A stretch of DNA of 45,120 nucleotides from an uncultured Ralstonia sp. (GTDB lineage Bacteria > Pseudomonadota > Gammaproteobacteria > Burkholderiales > Burkholderiaceae), in contig CAJXMR010000018.1 of NCBI GenBank assembly GCA_913056305.1, positions 1 to 45,120 on the forward strand. Direction: 5' to 3'. A model generated the notes under the pieces. It ran no database searches, was not told the DNA's origin, and saw only the letters and a list, made by a program, of their open reading frames with translations. The number at the start of each line of letters is the position of its first letter. Positions within the stretch are counted from its first letter, which is position 1. Below, in pieces: positions 8,461 to 16,175 of the stretch. Both the position numbers and the translations under genes were made by a program.

Positions 8461-10029
8461 TCAGCTGACGATCTGGTTGGCCGGGTACTGCAGTCGGAAC
8501 TGGTTCAGTACCGCGAACACCCGCAGTTGATTGACGTAGTCGGGCGGGAAGAGGACATTGACCCGGTTGGGGTCCGTGGTGTCGCGCTCGACGATCAGGT
8601 ACTGCTTGAAGGTGTCGAGGTTTTCGACGATGCCCAGGTATTCCATCTGCCCGTAGATCGCGCAGAGCTCGCCCTTGATGACGGCGGGCGTCACGATGGC
8701 CTGGCCGGCGGCGAAGCGTGTGCCATCACTCGCCAGCTTGTGCCGGGGATACTTCGACGTGATCACGCCCTTGAGCGCACGCAGCACGTAGGCCGAGGTG
8801 TGCAGGGTTTCCGAGTCGAGGTAGCTGGTGTCCGGCGCGCCGAAGGCGTTCTGCTGGTAGGTCGTGATCGCGCGCTCCACGCGCAACTGGCCGCCGGAGA
8901 CGAAGCTCGTCGCGATCCCGAAATTGAGCAGCGCCTGGCGATCCTCGAACAGGAAGCGATTGCCGGCGCGCGGCGCGAGCAGGCCCAGCAGCGGCGTCGT
9001 CTGGGTGGGACGCGCCGGATCGGCGGCGATGTCGACCGCGTTGGCGCCGCCATAGGCTGCCGCGTATTCCCAGCAGGGATTCGGGCAATCGGCATCGATG
9101 GCGGCAACGGTGTGGTGCTGGTCGTTGCGCGTCATGCCGAAGGCGACCAGATCACTGAGCATGCCGCGCAAGGCGGTGTAGCCGTGTCCGTAGATCTGCT
9201 TGGCGTAGGACCAACGCCCGGTGATGTCGTTGAGTTCCAGCTGCAGGTCGTTCAGGGCCTGCGCCTGGCCATAGGGGTGGATGATGAAGTCGTAGGGGTC
9301 ATCGCCCATGCCCGGGATGGCGGTGGCCGCCAGCGTCGGGTCGGTGGACCCACCCGCAAGCGTGGGGCCGGAATAACTCAGCGTCACACCGGCGGGCACG
9401 CGCTCACCGGCGCTCCACCCCAGGAAGGAGTCGAGGACGGTGATGTCGTTGGCCGTCTGCCCAGCCCACTTGCTGGTGAGCGTGACGACGGCCGAGCCCT
9501 CGGCGATCGCCGACATGGGGCGCACGGCGGCGAAGGCATACGCCCCCGTCGTGGCGGTCACCGGCAGATCGGCATTGGCGTTGATGCTGCTGACCATGTT
9601 GGCGGCGATGTTGAACGGGCTGTCACCCAGCTGGACGCCGACATTCACGCGCTGGCCCGCGATGTAGAGGGCGATGGCGCCCGCCGCGCTGGCGAAGCCG
9701 TTGATGACGATCGTGCCCGAGGCCTGCGAGGCAGCGGGGTCATCTTGTACGGGGATGCACCACAGGTTGCAGGAACCAGCATCCTGCAGCCGATAGCTGG
9801 CCACCATGCGCGCCAGCATCGATCCCTGGCCGAACAGGACCAAGGCCGACTTTGGATCGGTGACCAGCACCGCCTTGTTGGGCGTGGCTGTTCCCCAGGG
9901 AAACATCTGACCAATCAACAGCGCATTGAGCGCCTGGTCGCCCAGATTGGCCTGGCTGTTGTCCATCTCCGCGTAGAACAGCGGCACGCGCAGATTGGAT
10001 GGAATGTGTTCGAAGGACACGCCGCTCAT
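8461..10029 (-). CDS. Phage tail sheath protein (Mu gpL-like)
   Basis: A 522-residue sheath subunit that contracts to drive the tube through the cell envelope. The N-terminus (SFEHIPSNLRVPLFYAEMD), the GQMFPWG segment and the C-terminus (NVLFPPDYVNQLRVFAVLNQ) are typical of Mu-type sheaths. Its presence defines the phage as a myovirus. The start overlaps the stop of the DUF2635 gene by 4 bp (ATGA). Confidence 0.95.
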   Translation of the reverse strand: MSGVSFEHIPSNLRVPLFYAEMDNSQANLGDQALNALLIGQMFPWGTATPNKAVLVTDPKSALVLFGQGSMLARMVASYRLQDAGSCNLWCIPVQDDPAASQASGTIVINGFASAAGAIALYIAGQRVNVGVQLGDSPFNIAANMVSSINANADLPVTATTGAYAFAAVRPMSAIAEGSAVVTLTSKWAGQTANDITVLDSFLGWSAGERVPAGVTLSYSGPTLAGGSTDPTLAATAIPGMGDDPYDFIIHPYGQAQALNDLQLELNDITGRWSYAKQIYGHGYTALRGMLSDLVAFGMTRNDQHHTVAAIDADCPNPCWEYAAAYGGANAVDIAADPARPTQTTPLLGLLAPRAGNRFLFEDRQALLNFGIATSFVSGGQLRVERAITTYQQNAFGAPDTSYLDSETLHTSAYVLRALKGVITSKYPRHKLASDGTRFAAGQAIVTPAVIKGELCAIYGQMEYLGIVENLDTFKQYLIVERDTTDPNRVNVLFPPDYVNQLRVFAVLNQFRLQYPANQIVS

Positions 10030-10322
10030 GTCGTACTCCTTGCGGAAGCCGCCGGTTCAGGTGCTACGGAGGTGGCTGGGGGCGGGCTGTTTGCCGCCGG
10101 TGCGGATGCCGGGGCCGGCGATGCAGCCGTTGACGCGGCCTTTGCTGCTTCCGTCGCCGCCGGGGTCGCAGCGGGAGGCGCCTCGCTCAGCGTGATATCG
10201 CCCTCATGCAGCCGGCGCTGCCAGTACTGGGTGACCTGGCCGATGTTCTGGCCGGTGGCCGGCAACAGTGTCCTGGTTCCAGGGATGGGGACCGATCGGC
10301 CCGGTGTGGGAATGGCAAACAT
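10026..10322 (-). CDS. DUF2635-family protein (Mu gp38-like)
   Basis: A 98-residue protein. The first 45 residues (around GRSVPIPGTRTLLPATG and YWQRRLHEGDI) match the small DUF2635 / Mu gp38 family found before tail sheath genes. The rest is an alanine- and proline-rich tail of about 50 residues that such proteins usually lack. The role of the family is not established. The gene is separated from the gp37-like gene by a U-tailed hairpin, so its expression may differ from the genes before it. Confidence 0.8.
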   Translation of the reverse strand: MFAIPTPGRSVPIPGTRTLLPATGQNIGQVTQYWQRRLHEGDITLSEAPPAATPAATEAAKAASTAASPAPASAPAANSPPPATSVAPEPAASARSTT

Positions 10323-10336
10323 GCGTGCTCCAGTGC

Positions 10337-10369
10337 AAAAAGCCCGCGACGACGCGAGTCGTGGCGGGC
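10337..10369 (-). terminator. U-tailed hairpin upstream of DUF2635/sheath genes
   Basis: On the minus strand GCGGGC (10342-10347) pairs with GCCCGC (10364-10369). An inner five-pair stem and a four-base loop follow with one mismatch between the stems, and the hairpin is followed by five Ts. It lies in the 82-bp gap between the gp37-like and DUF2635 genes. It has the form of an intrinsic terminator inside an operon. Confidence 0.6.
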
Positions 10370-10404
10370 GGTCATGAAAATCCGTCGTGGCCTGGGCAGC
10401 CAGG

Positions 10405-11088
10405 TCAGGGAACTGAAATGTCGAACTCGATGCGTCCGTCTGGGCCGTGCGTGCGCGGCGCGCTCACGGTAGCCTGGGCAAAGTCGGCGATCGGGTTGGC
10501 CGGGTAATCGGCCGTGGCGTCGAAGATCGGCCTGCCGACATCGACTTCCACGTTGGCGGCGGAGCCCGGTAGCCATCGACCTTGGGCATCCTCGGTGCCA
10601 AAGTCCGGCAAGGTGCGCAATGCACCGGCTTCCCAGCCATCGCTGGCACCGATCCACATCTGCGCGCCGAACTCGAACTGGTACCAGAGCCGCGCGCGGT
10701 CCATCGCCAGCAGGCTGCCGCCCTCGTAGAAGATGCCGTTGTAGTCGGTGGCCGGATTGACGGTGTTCACCGGCCCCGGCACCCAGCCGAGCAAGGCCCG
10801 CCAGATTTCGGCGCGGACGGCATGCACGCCATCGAAGGCAGATTGGCCCTTCTCATCGGCACGGTTGTCGAGCGCGATGATCACGCCGAAGCTGTCGGTC
10901 ATCTCCTGCCCCACGGCGTTGAGCGCCTTGGGTGGCTCGGGACGGTCGTCGAGCGGGATGACGAAGGCGCACGGCACCGGCAACGCTGCCGCTTCCTGCA
11001 CCGGCTTGAATTCGGCGGCACCGGCCACCCGGCCGCTGAACGACGGGCACAGTGCGCGCAGTTGCGCGATGACGAGTTCGAGTTGCAT
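10405..11088 (-). CDS. Phage tail terminator-like protein (Mu gp37 family)
   Basis: A 227-residue protein starting MQLELVIAQLRALCPSFSG. The pattern of a short N-terminal domain, then PVPCAFVIPLDDRPEP and TDSFGVIIALDNRADEKG, resembles Mu gp37-like tail terminator proteins, which cap the tube and join tail to head. About 60 extra C-terminal residues (from TLPDFGTEDAQG) extend beyond the part I recognise. Its start shares one base with the stop of the preceding gp10-like gene. Confidence 0.8.
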   Translation of the reverse strand: MQLELVIAQLRALCPSFSGRVAGAAEFKPVQEAAALPVPCAFVIPLDDRPEPPKALNAVGQEMTDSFGVIIALDNRADEKGQSAFDGVHAVRAEIWRALLGWVPGPVNTVNPATDYNGIFYEGGSLLAMDRARLWYQFEFGAQMWIGASDGWEAGALRTLPDFGTEDAQGRWLPGSAANVEVDVGRPIFDATADYPANPIADFAQATVSAPRTHGPDGRIEFDISVP

Positions 11089-11537
11089 TACCTGGGCACC
11101 AAGGCGTGGCGCAGCGCGTCGCGCACCTGCTCGCGGATCTCGCTGCCGCGATTCGCCAGCGCCGCCGTCATGAAGTTGCCGCGCGCGGCGATGTGGCGCG
11201 CCGGGCTGCCGTAGAACAGCACGGCCGGGTAGTAGAAGCTGCCGGGAATCGCGCGCACACCCACCTTGACCCAGCCGCCCTTGGAGCCTCTGCCGATCAC
11301 GCCGATGGCGCGGCGCATCGCGCCCGTCACTTCACCGGGGAACTCGCCAGGCTGGGACACCACGCGGCGGGACACCAGCGTGCGTGCCTCTTTGCGCACG
11401 ACCGCCGCGCCCTTGACCAAGGCACGGCGCATGGCCTTGCGGTCGTAGTCGATCGTGCTGTGGAAATCGAGACCGACGTGCAGGCTGATGCCTGCCACCT
11501 GTCCGTCACTGCTTTGTTGAGTCATGGCGAATCTCAC
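11088..11537 (-). CDS. HK97 gp10-like head-tail / tail completion protein
   Basis: A 149-residue protein, basic at its N-terminus (DRKAMRRALVKGAAVVRKEA), with the closing pattern FMTAALANRGSEIREQVRDAL seen in HK97 gp10-like tail completion proteins. The GTG at 11537 overlaps the stop of the preceding gene (GTGA), as at several other junctions in this prophage. The ATG at 11525 is an equally possible start and would shorten the protein by 4 residues. Confidence 0.7.
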   Translation of the reverse strand: MRFAMTQQSSDGQVAGISLHVGLDFHSTIDYDRKAMRRALVKGAAVVRKEARTLVSRRVVSQPGEFPGEVTGAMRRAIGVIGRGSKGGWVKVGVRAIPGSFYYPAVLFYGSPARHIAARGNFMTAALANRGSEIREQVRDALRHALVPR

Positions 11538-11917
11538 GGTGCGCTCGTGTTGAGCGAAGCGATGGCACCCAGATTCTTGGCGGTGATCCGGATGTAGCGG
11601 TCGGCATCCTGGAAGTTCTGCGCGTCGAGGATGCGATAGCGCCGGGCGCGGTACTCGATGACGCGGTCCTGCGAAAAATAGTCAGCCGTCGTCTCGGCGC
11701 TGTAGCGCACCCAGAAGTAATGCGTCGCTTCCTCCACCGTCGCCACGCCCATGCGGGAGGCAATGCCCCGGATGGGCTCGACCTTGGCCCAGCGGTTGAT
11801 GCCGGCATCGAAGGTCTGATCGACGTTGAAGCTGGCATTGGGGACGTCGGTCCAACGCCGGATGACGATGCGACGGTTGAGCTCCCCGGTATCGGGGAGC
11901 ATCAGCGCTTCGCTCAT
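11534..11917 (-). CDS. Phage head-tail adaptor / head closure protein
   Basis: A 127-residue protein of the head-tail joining type: LPDTGELNRRIVIRRWTDVP at the N-terminus, followed by WAKVEPIRG and YRARRYRILDAQNFQDADRY, the usual pattern of SPP1 gp16 / HK97 head closure proteins. It seals the connector after DNA packaging. It overlaps the connector gene upstream and the gp10-like gene downstream by 4 bp each. Confidence 0.82.
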   Translation of the reverse strand: MSEALMLPDTGELNRRIVIRRWTDVPNASFNVDQTFDAGINRWAKVEPIRGIASRMGVATVEEATHYFWVRYSAETTADYFSQDRVIEYRARRYRILDAQNFQDADRYIRITAKNLGAIASLNTSAP

Positions 11918-12555
11918 AGGATGGCGATCCGGTAGGGGTCGAGCAGCGCGTCCACATAGGGCAGCTTGTCCATGCGCCCGCGTGCGAAGGCCACTTCGCC
12001 GCGCTGGTTGTAGAGGCTGTCGACGCGCAGCTTGATCCAGTGCTTGATGCCCTCGGGCACCTGCGTCGAATCGCCATAGCCCGCCACGAACTGCACGGCG
12101 ACCGCGCCGATTTGCGGCAACGTCGGCTGCCAGATCTGGCCGAAGATCGGCGTGATGCGGGTCAGATCGTCGGTGGAGGTCACCACGTAGTCCTCGGGCG
12201 GCATCGTCACCAGATTGAAATTCATGTCCTGGTAGACGATCGAAGTCACGGTTTGCACCGGCCCCTTCGGAATGAGGATGGCGTGCCCGGGGATCGAGTA
12301 CGACAGACCCGCCGGCACGCCCATTAGGCTTGGCCCAGGGAAGGCATCGAGCACCAGGTTCCAGGTGGCCGGGAGCAACTGACGGTTGGTCAGCGTCTCG
12401 GCCATCTGCCGCGCACTGCTGATCAACGCCAGGATCAGCGCGTCATCATCCGGGATGTCGACGCGCAGATGCTGCTTGACCTCGGCCAGGGACACCGGCT
12501 CGGCGATGCCGGTGGTGGCATCGACGGCCGGTGGTGTCACCAGGTGAAATGGCAT
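11914..12555 (-). CDS. Head-tail connector protein (gp6-like)
   Basis: A 213-residue protein of the phage gp6-like connector family. The pattern PVSLAEVKQHLRVDIPDDDA followed by ISSARQMAETLTNRQLLPAT is diagnostic, and the C-terminal helix (IKHWIKLRVDSLYNQRGE) is also typical. It forms the ring under the portal. The ATG shares one base with the stop of the preceding Ala/Pro-rich protein gene. Confidence 0.88.
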   Translation of the reverse strand: MPFHLVTPPAVDATTGIAEPVSLAEVKQHLRVDIPDDDALILALISSARQMAETLTNRQLLPATWNLVLDAFPGPSLMGVPAGLSYSIPGHAILIPKGPVQTVTSIVYQDMNFNLVTMPPEDYVVTSTDDLTRITPIFGQIWQPTLPQIGAVAVQFVAGYGDSTQVPEGIKHWIKLRVDSLYNQRGEVAFARGRMDKLPYVDALLDPYRIAIL

Positions 12556-13184
12556 CAGCCTTGGGTGCTGGCAGTTGCCGTGGTCGCGGACGACGGCGCC
12601 GCAGCAGCCGGCTCGTTCGTCGAAGCGGCGGGCGCGTCAGGCGGCGTAGCGGTCGTCGCCTGTGCTGCCGGCGCCGCCGAGTCAGCGGAGGCTGCCGCCG
12701 CGCTTGCCTGGGTCCCGGTGGCGTCGGCAGGCTGGGCCGCCGTCAGAGACGGATCGCCAGGCGTATCGGTCGCCGACGGACTGGTCACAGGCGCTGCCGC
12801 CACCACGACGGCGGGAGCCGGCACAGGATCGGTTGCGGTGGTCGCCGGAGTCGCCGAGGACGCGCTTGCATCCGCAGCCGGAGCGGGATCTGCGGCGGGC
12901 GCTGCCGCCGTAGTCGCCGGTGCTACGTCTGCCGCTTGGGCGACCGGTGCGGTGTCCGGGGTCGCATCCGACACCGGGGTCGGGTCGGGCTGGGCCGGCT
13001 CGGCAGTCGCAGCGTCGCTGGTCGTGGCGGTGACATCGATCACCACAATCTCGGCGTGCCCGGCCTCCACATGCGACAGGGTTTCGTCGTCAGCCGGATA
13101 GGTCTGGCCCTTGGCGTACTTGACGGACTGCACGCCCGCGCCGTTGATGTGGAAGAAATCGATGAGATAGCGGATCACGTTCAT
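12555..13184 (-). CDS. Head-region protein with long Ala/Pro/Thr-rich tail, unknown function
   Basis: A 209-residue protein. The first about 52 residues (MNVIRYLIDFFHINGAGVQ, then KYAKGQTYPADDETLSHVE) form a small ordered unit like short phage proteins encoded between capsid and connector genes. The remaining about 155 residues are nearly all A, P, T, S, D and V without any hydrophobic core, so they are probably disordered. A good AAGGAG ribosome-binding sequence precedes the ATG. I do not recognise a function. The tail may decorate the particle surface or be a neutral extension. Confidence 0.7.
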   Translation of the reverse strand: MNVIRYLIDFFHINGAGVQSVKYAKGQTYPADDETLSHVEAGHAEIVVIDVTATTSDAATAEPAQPDPTPVSDATPDTAPVAQAADVAPATTAAAPAADPAPAADASASSATPATTATDPVPAPAVVVAAAPVTSPSATDTPGDPSLTAAQPADATGTQASAAAASADSAAPAAQATTATPPDAPAASTNEPAAAAPSSATTATASTQG

Positions 13185-13253
13185 GGAAAAGCTCCTTGTT
13201 GAGGGGGGTGAAAAAAATCAGGAATGGGAAGACCGTTCGCGACCAGTCGTGGC

Positions 13254-13709
13254 TCAGCCGGTGATCTGGGCGACGGATGCGGCGTTGAGCGAGCTGGCCG
13301 GCTCAAACCGCGCATTGATGCCCAGCAGCAGGCCCGCGATCAGGCCGGCGTTCGACAGCGTGATCTGCAACTGCACGAAGGCGTAGCCGTTGTTGGTGTC
13401 GAGCTCGTCGACCGAGCAATCGATCAGGGCCTGCACGTTGATTGCATTGCCGGCTGCGATCGGGGTGAGTGCCTTGGCCTGGCCATTGACGCCGGTGATC
13501 GGCTTGGCGCCGGTGCCGGTGGCGTCCAGTGCCTGCAGCAGCTGCGCATTGAGCACGCCGTTCGCGTTGGCGCCGGTATCGATCAGCGCCAGCAAGCGAT
13601 GGACGTTGCTGACCGGGACCCAGGCGGATTGCGCGGCATTGGCATTGAGGGGGCCGGTGCGGCCAAGAATGGCGAACTGTTCCGAGCCTTTGGTGTTGGG
13701 GAAGCCCAT
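13254..13709 (-). CDS. Conserved phage head-region protein, unknown function
   Basis: A 151-residue protein starting MGFPNTKGSEQFAILGRTG, encoded directly after the capsid gene with a 28-bp gap. It is rich in N, A, G and L, with alternating patterns (IDCSVDELDTNNGYAFVQLQ) that suggest beta structure. The position after an HK97-fold capsid is where decoration or head-stabilising proteins are often encoded, but I see no family signature. A longer in-frame start at 13748 would overlap the capsid gene and is not favoured. Confidence 0.65.
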   Translation of the reverse strand: MGFPNTKGSEQFAILGRTGPLNANAAQSAWVPVSNVHRLLALIDTGANANGVLNAQLLQALDATGTGAKPITGVNGQAKALTPIAAGNAINVQALIDCSVDELDTNNGYAFVQLQITLSNAGLIAGLLLGINARFEPASSLNAASVAQITG

Positions 13710-13737
13710 GGGATGTCCTTCTGTGTGAGTGAAAAGA

Positions 13738-15123
13738 TCAGCGCGCACCGAGCTGGACGAAGGGCGAGAGCGTGGCCGCGCCCTTGGCGGGCGACACGGC
13801 CTGCGCGATCTTGCTTTGCCCGTCCATGCGGAAGGTGGTGCGGAAGGCCACCGCGTCGGCGTCGAAATACAGATGCATGCTGGTGGCGGTCTGCAGGCCG
13901 CCCGCCTTGGTGATCGTGTGGTAGTACTGCAGGTCCACCAGCAGCACGTCGCCCTGGCTCGAGAACGGCGCCGGGTGCTGCGAGAAGATCACTGGCAGGC
14001 CCAGCAGCGTGTTGCGCTGCACCTGGGCGAGCGAGCCGCCGAGGTTGACCTGGTAGCCGATCGGCATGAAGGCCGGCATGCCGTTCCAGGTGATGCCGTA
14101 CAGGGCGGCCTGGACCGACTTGTTGATGATCCACACGCCCTTGTTCTCCGAGCCGGGCATGAAGCGTGACTGCATGTTGAGCAGGTTCGTGAGGGTCAAG
14201 GTCTGGGTCGCTTGGCCCTGGTCCTTGGGCACGGTGATCACCGCACCGGACTGGAAGGCGCCCAACGGCACGCCATCGCCCTGGCCGTTCAGGATGGCCT
14301 CGTTGGTCTTCCAGCGGATACGCTCGGCGATCTGCTTGGGCAGGTAGGAGGTGAGCGCGTTGGTGTCCTCCAGCAGTTCCGAGGTGATGGGCACCAGCGC
14401 CATGAGTTTCTTCAAGCGCAGCGTGGTCAGGCCCAGTTGCGGCTTGGTGGCCTGGGCGACGGAGGCCTCGCCCTGCCAGTAGGCGCGCACGCCGTTCGAT
14501 CCCCAGGGCGTGGTCTCGTCCTTCGGGAAGGACATGCTGTTGCCGGAGATCTCGACGTTGTCGGTCATCGGCAGCAGGCCGTCCTCACCCAGCGAGAGCG
14601 TGAAGATCTCCTGCGCGAACTGAGGCGGCACGGCAAAGCCGCCGTCCACGCCGGCCGATTCGTTGGCCGCCAGGCCGGGGGCGACGGCACCGATCCCGGA
14701 GCCGACCAGCAGCCGCTCGTCGACCACGCCGCCCGCGCGGCGCGCGATCTCGGCCTGTCGCACCGACTTCAGGAAGTCGCCGACGCTGGCAAAACCGCGC
14801 CGGGGATCGAGTTCGCGGTTGTCGCTGACGGTGATGATGCTCGCGCCTGCCGGTGCGCTGGCGGCAGGCGGATTGGGCTGCACGGCACCAGCCGTTGCCA
14901 AGGCCACGGCGACGCCGGCCGAGCGCGCCTCCTCCGCAACCAGGGTCATCTCCCGGTCGATGGCGGCGGAGGCCGTTTCGATCTGGGCGCGCAGGGTGTC
15001 GAAGCGGCTGGCCTCTTCGGCCGTGAGATCGCGATTCTCGGCAGCGGCGCCTTCCGTCAAGGCACGGGCGTCCTTGACCAGATTCGCTTTCCTGGCCTGA
15101 AGCTCTCGTAGGTGTTTGCTCAT
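13738..15123 (-). CDS. HK97-family major capsid protein
   Basis: A 461-residue HK97-fold major capsid protein. The N-terminal about 100 residues (from MSKHLRELQARKANLVKDA) are a charged coiled coil that acts as a scaffold (delta domain) and would be removed by the neighbouring protease. The mature part includes VPPQFAQEIFTLSLGEDGLL, the KLMALVPITSELLEDT helix and the ENKGVWIINKSVQAALYGI region typical of the fold. It is preceded by a GGAGAA ribosome-binding sequence and two U-tailed hairpins, so its expression may be set separately. Confidence 0.95.
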   Translation of the reverse strand: MSKHLRELQARKANLVKDARALTEGAAAENRDLTAEEASRFDTLRAQIETASAAIDREMTLVAEEARSAGVAVALATAGAVQPNPPAASAPAGASIITVSDNRELDPRRGFASVGDFLKSVRQAEIARRAGGVVDERLLVGSGIGAVAPGLAANESAGVDGGFAVPPQFAQEIFTLSLGEDGLLPMTDNVEISGNSMSFPKDETTPWGSNGVRAYWQGEASVAQATKPQLGLTTLRLKKLMALVPITSELLEDTNALTSYLPKQIAERIRWKTNEAILNGQGDGVPLGAFQSGAVITVPKDQGQATQTLTLTNLLNMQSRFMPGSENKGVWIINKSVQAALYGITWNGMPAFMPIGYQVNLGGSLAQVQRNTLLGLPVIFSQHPAPFSSQGDVLLVDLQYYHTITKAGGLQTATSMHLYFDADAVAFRTTFRMDGQSKIAQAVSPAKGAATLSPFVQLGAR

Positions 15124-15140
15124 TGCGGGTTCTCCAAATG

Positions 15141-15176
15141 AAAAAACCCGCGCGGGTGAGCATCACCGGAGCGGGT
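15141..15176 (-). terminator. U-tailed hairpin just before the capsid gene
   Basis: On the minus strand ACCCGC (15176-15171) pairs with GCGGGT (15151-15146), with an inner GGTGA/TCACC stem, followed by six Ts and then the capsid ribosome-binding site. It has the shape of an intrinsic terminator but lies inside the head operon, 18 bp before the capsid ATG. Confidence 0.55.
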
Positions 15177-15179
15177 ATG

Positions 15180-15211
15180 AAAAAAGCCGCCGAGGTCACC
15201 CTCAAGCGGCT
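15180..15211 (-). terminator. Second U-tailed hairpin between protease and capsid genes
   Basis: On the minus strand AGCCGC (15211-15206) pairs with GCGGCT (15190-15185), with an inner GAGG/CCTC stem, followed by six Ts. It stands directly upstream of the other hairpin, so two terminator-like structures come in tandem in the 128-bp protease-capsid gap. Confidence 0.55.
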
Positions 15212-15251
15212 GTTCGTTGGGTCTGCCCAGTGACGCCGGGCAGGCAGAAAA

Positions 15252-16175
15252 TCAAATCAAGGCAAGCGTGTTCCTGGCTTGCGTGAGGCGGGACGTGGCT
15301 CGACCTTGAGCACGTCCGCGCTTTTGCATCATCGTGACGACCTCATCGAAGGTAGCGATGCCATCGACCATCTTCTGCGTGAGCGCGGCATCCGCGCCGA
15401 GCACCCGGCCCTGGCCCATGCCCTCGCGCACACTGGCAATCGGCTGGCCGCGCCCCTTGGCGACGGCTTTCGTGAACGCGCCGTAGTAATCGTCCACGCG
15501 CGATTGCATGAAGCCGCGCGCTTCCTCGTCCAACGGCTCGTAAGGATTGCCTTCGACCTTGTACTTGCCGGCCGAGATCAGGGTGGGCTTCACCCCATCG
15601 GTGGCCAGCGCTTGCGAGTAATCGAAATGCGCCTGCCACACGCCGATGGAGCCGACCTCGCCACCGGGCGTGACGTACAACTCGGCGGCGGCACAGCCGA
15701 TCCAGTACGCGGCGCTGGCCGCGAGGCTGTTGGCGATCGCCACGACCGGTTTGGCCGCGCGCGCCGACTGGATCTGGTCCGCGAGTTCGGCGACGCCGTA
15801 GACGCTGCCGCCCGGACTGTCGATGTCGATCAGGATCTGGCCGACCGAGTCGTCAGCGAGCGCCTGGCGCAAGGCGGCACCAAACATCTGCGTGCTGGTG
15901 GTGCCCGGGCCAGAGACGTCGTCGACCATGTTGCCGCGCTGGGTCACCACGCCATACAGCGGCAGCACCGCGATGCCATTGCCACCGGCGGTCTGCGCCG
16001 CCTGGCGTTTGAGCTGGCGTGCGTCACGGTCGGCCATCACGCGGGCCAGGATGTCGTCGCCGGCCGGCTCGTTCCTGGCCCACCGCCCGAAGACGGCGGT
16101 CAATGCATTCAGTCGTTCCGGCATCAAGGCCCACGGCGTGGCCAGGAACTCGGCCAGCAGCAGTTCACGTTTCAT
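15252..16175 (-). CDS. S49 family peptidase (prohead protease)
   Basis: A 307-residue ClpP-fold serine protease of family S49 (SppA-like), used as the head maturation protease. Visible motifs are IDIDSPGGSVYG, the nucleophile region NSLAASAAYWIG (about residue 154), and SAGKYKVEGNPYEPL with the catalytic lysine (about residue 202). It would process the capsid delta domain. The ATG at 16175 has a GAGAAG ribosome-binding site 6 bp upstream. The longer in-frame extension to 16316 is arginine/serine shadow sequence inside the portal gene. Confidence 0.92.
   Translation of the reverse strand: MKRELLLAEFLATPWALMPERLNALTAVFGRWARNEPAGDDILARVMADRDARQLKRQAAQTAGGNGIAVLPLYGVVTQRGNMVDDVSGPGTTSTQMFGAALRQALADDSVGQILIDIDSPGGSVYGVAELADQIQSARAAKPVVAIANSLAASAAYWIGCAAAELYVTPGGEVGSIGVWQAHFDYSQALATDGVKPTLISAGKYKVEGNPYEPLDEEARGFMQSRVDDYYGAFTKAVAKGRGQPIASVREGMGQGRVLGADAALTQKMVDGIATFDEVVTMMQKRGRAQGRATSRLTQARNTLALI

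Noticed and set aside
8446-10377. 643-residue open frame on the plus strand
   Set aside because: Antisense shadow of the tail sheath and tube junction; no motif, while the minus strand encodes the sheath.
15124-15251. Gap between protease and capsid as an unannotated small gene
   Set aside because: The sequence is taken up by two hairpins; no frame of useful length with a ribosome-binding site is present.
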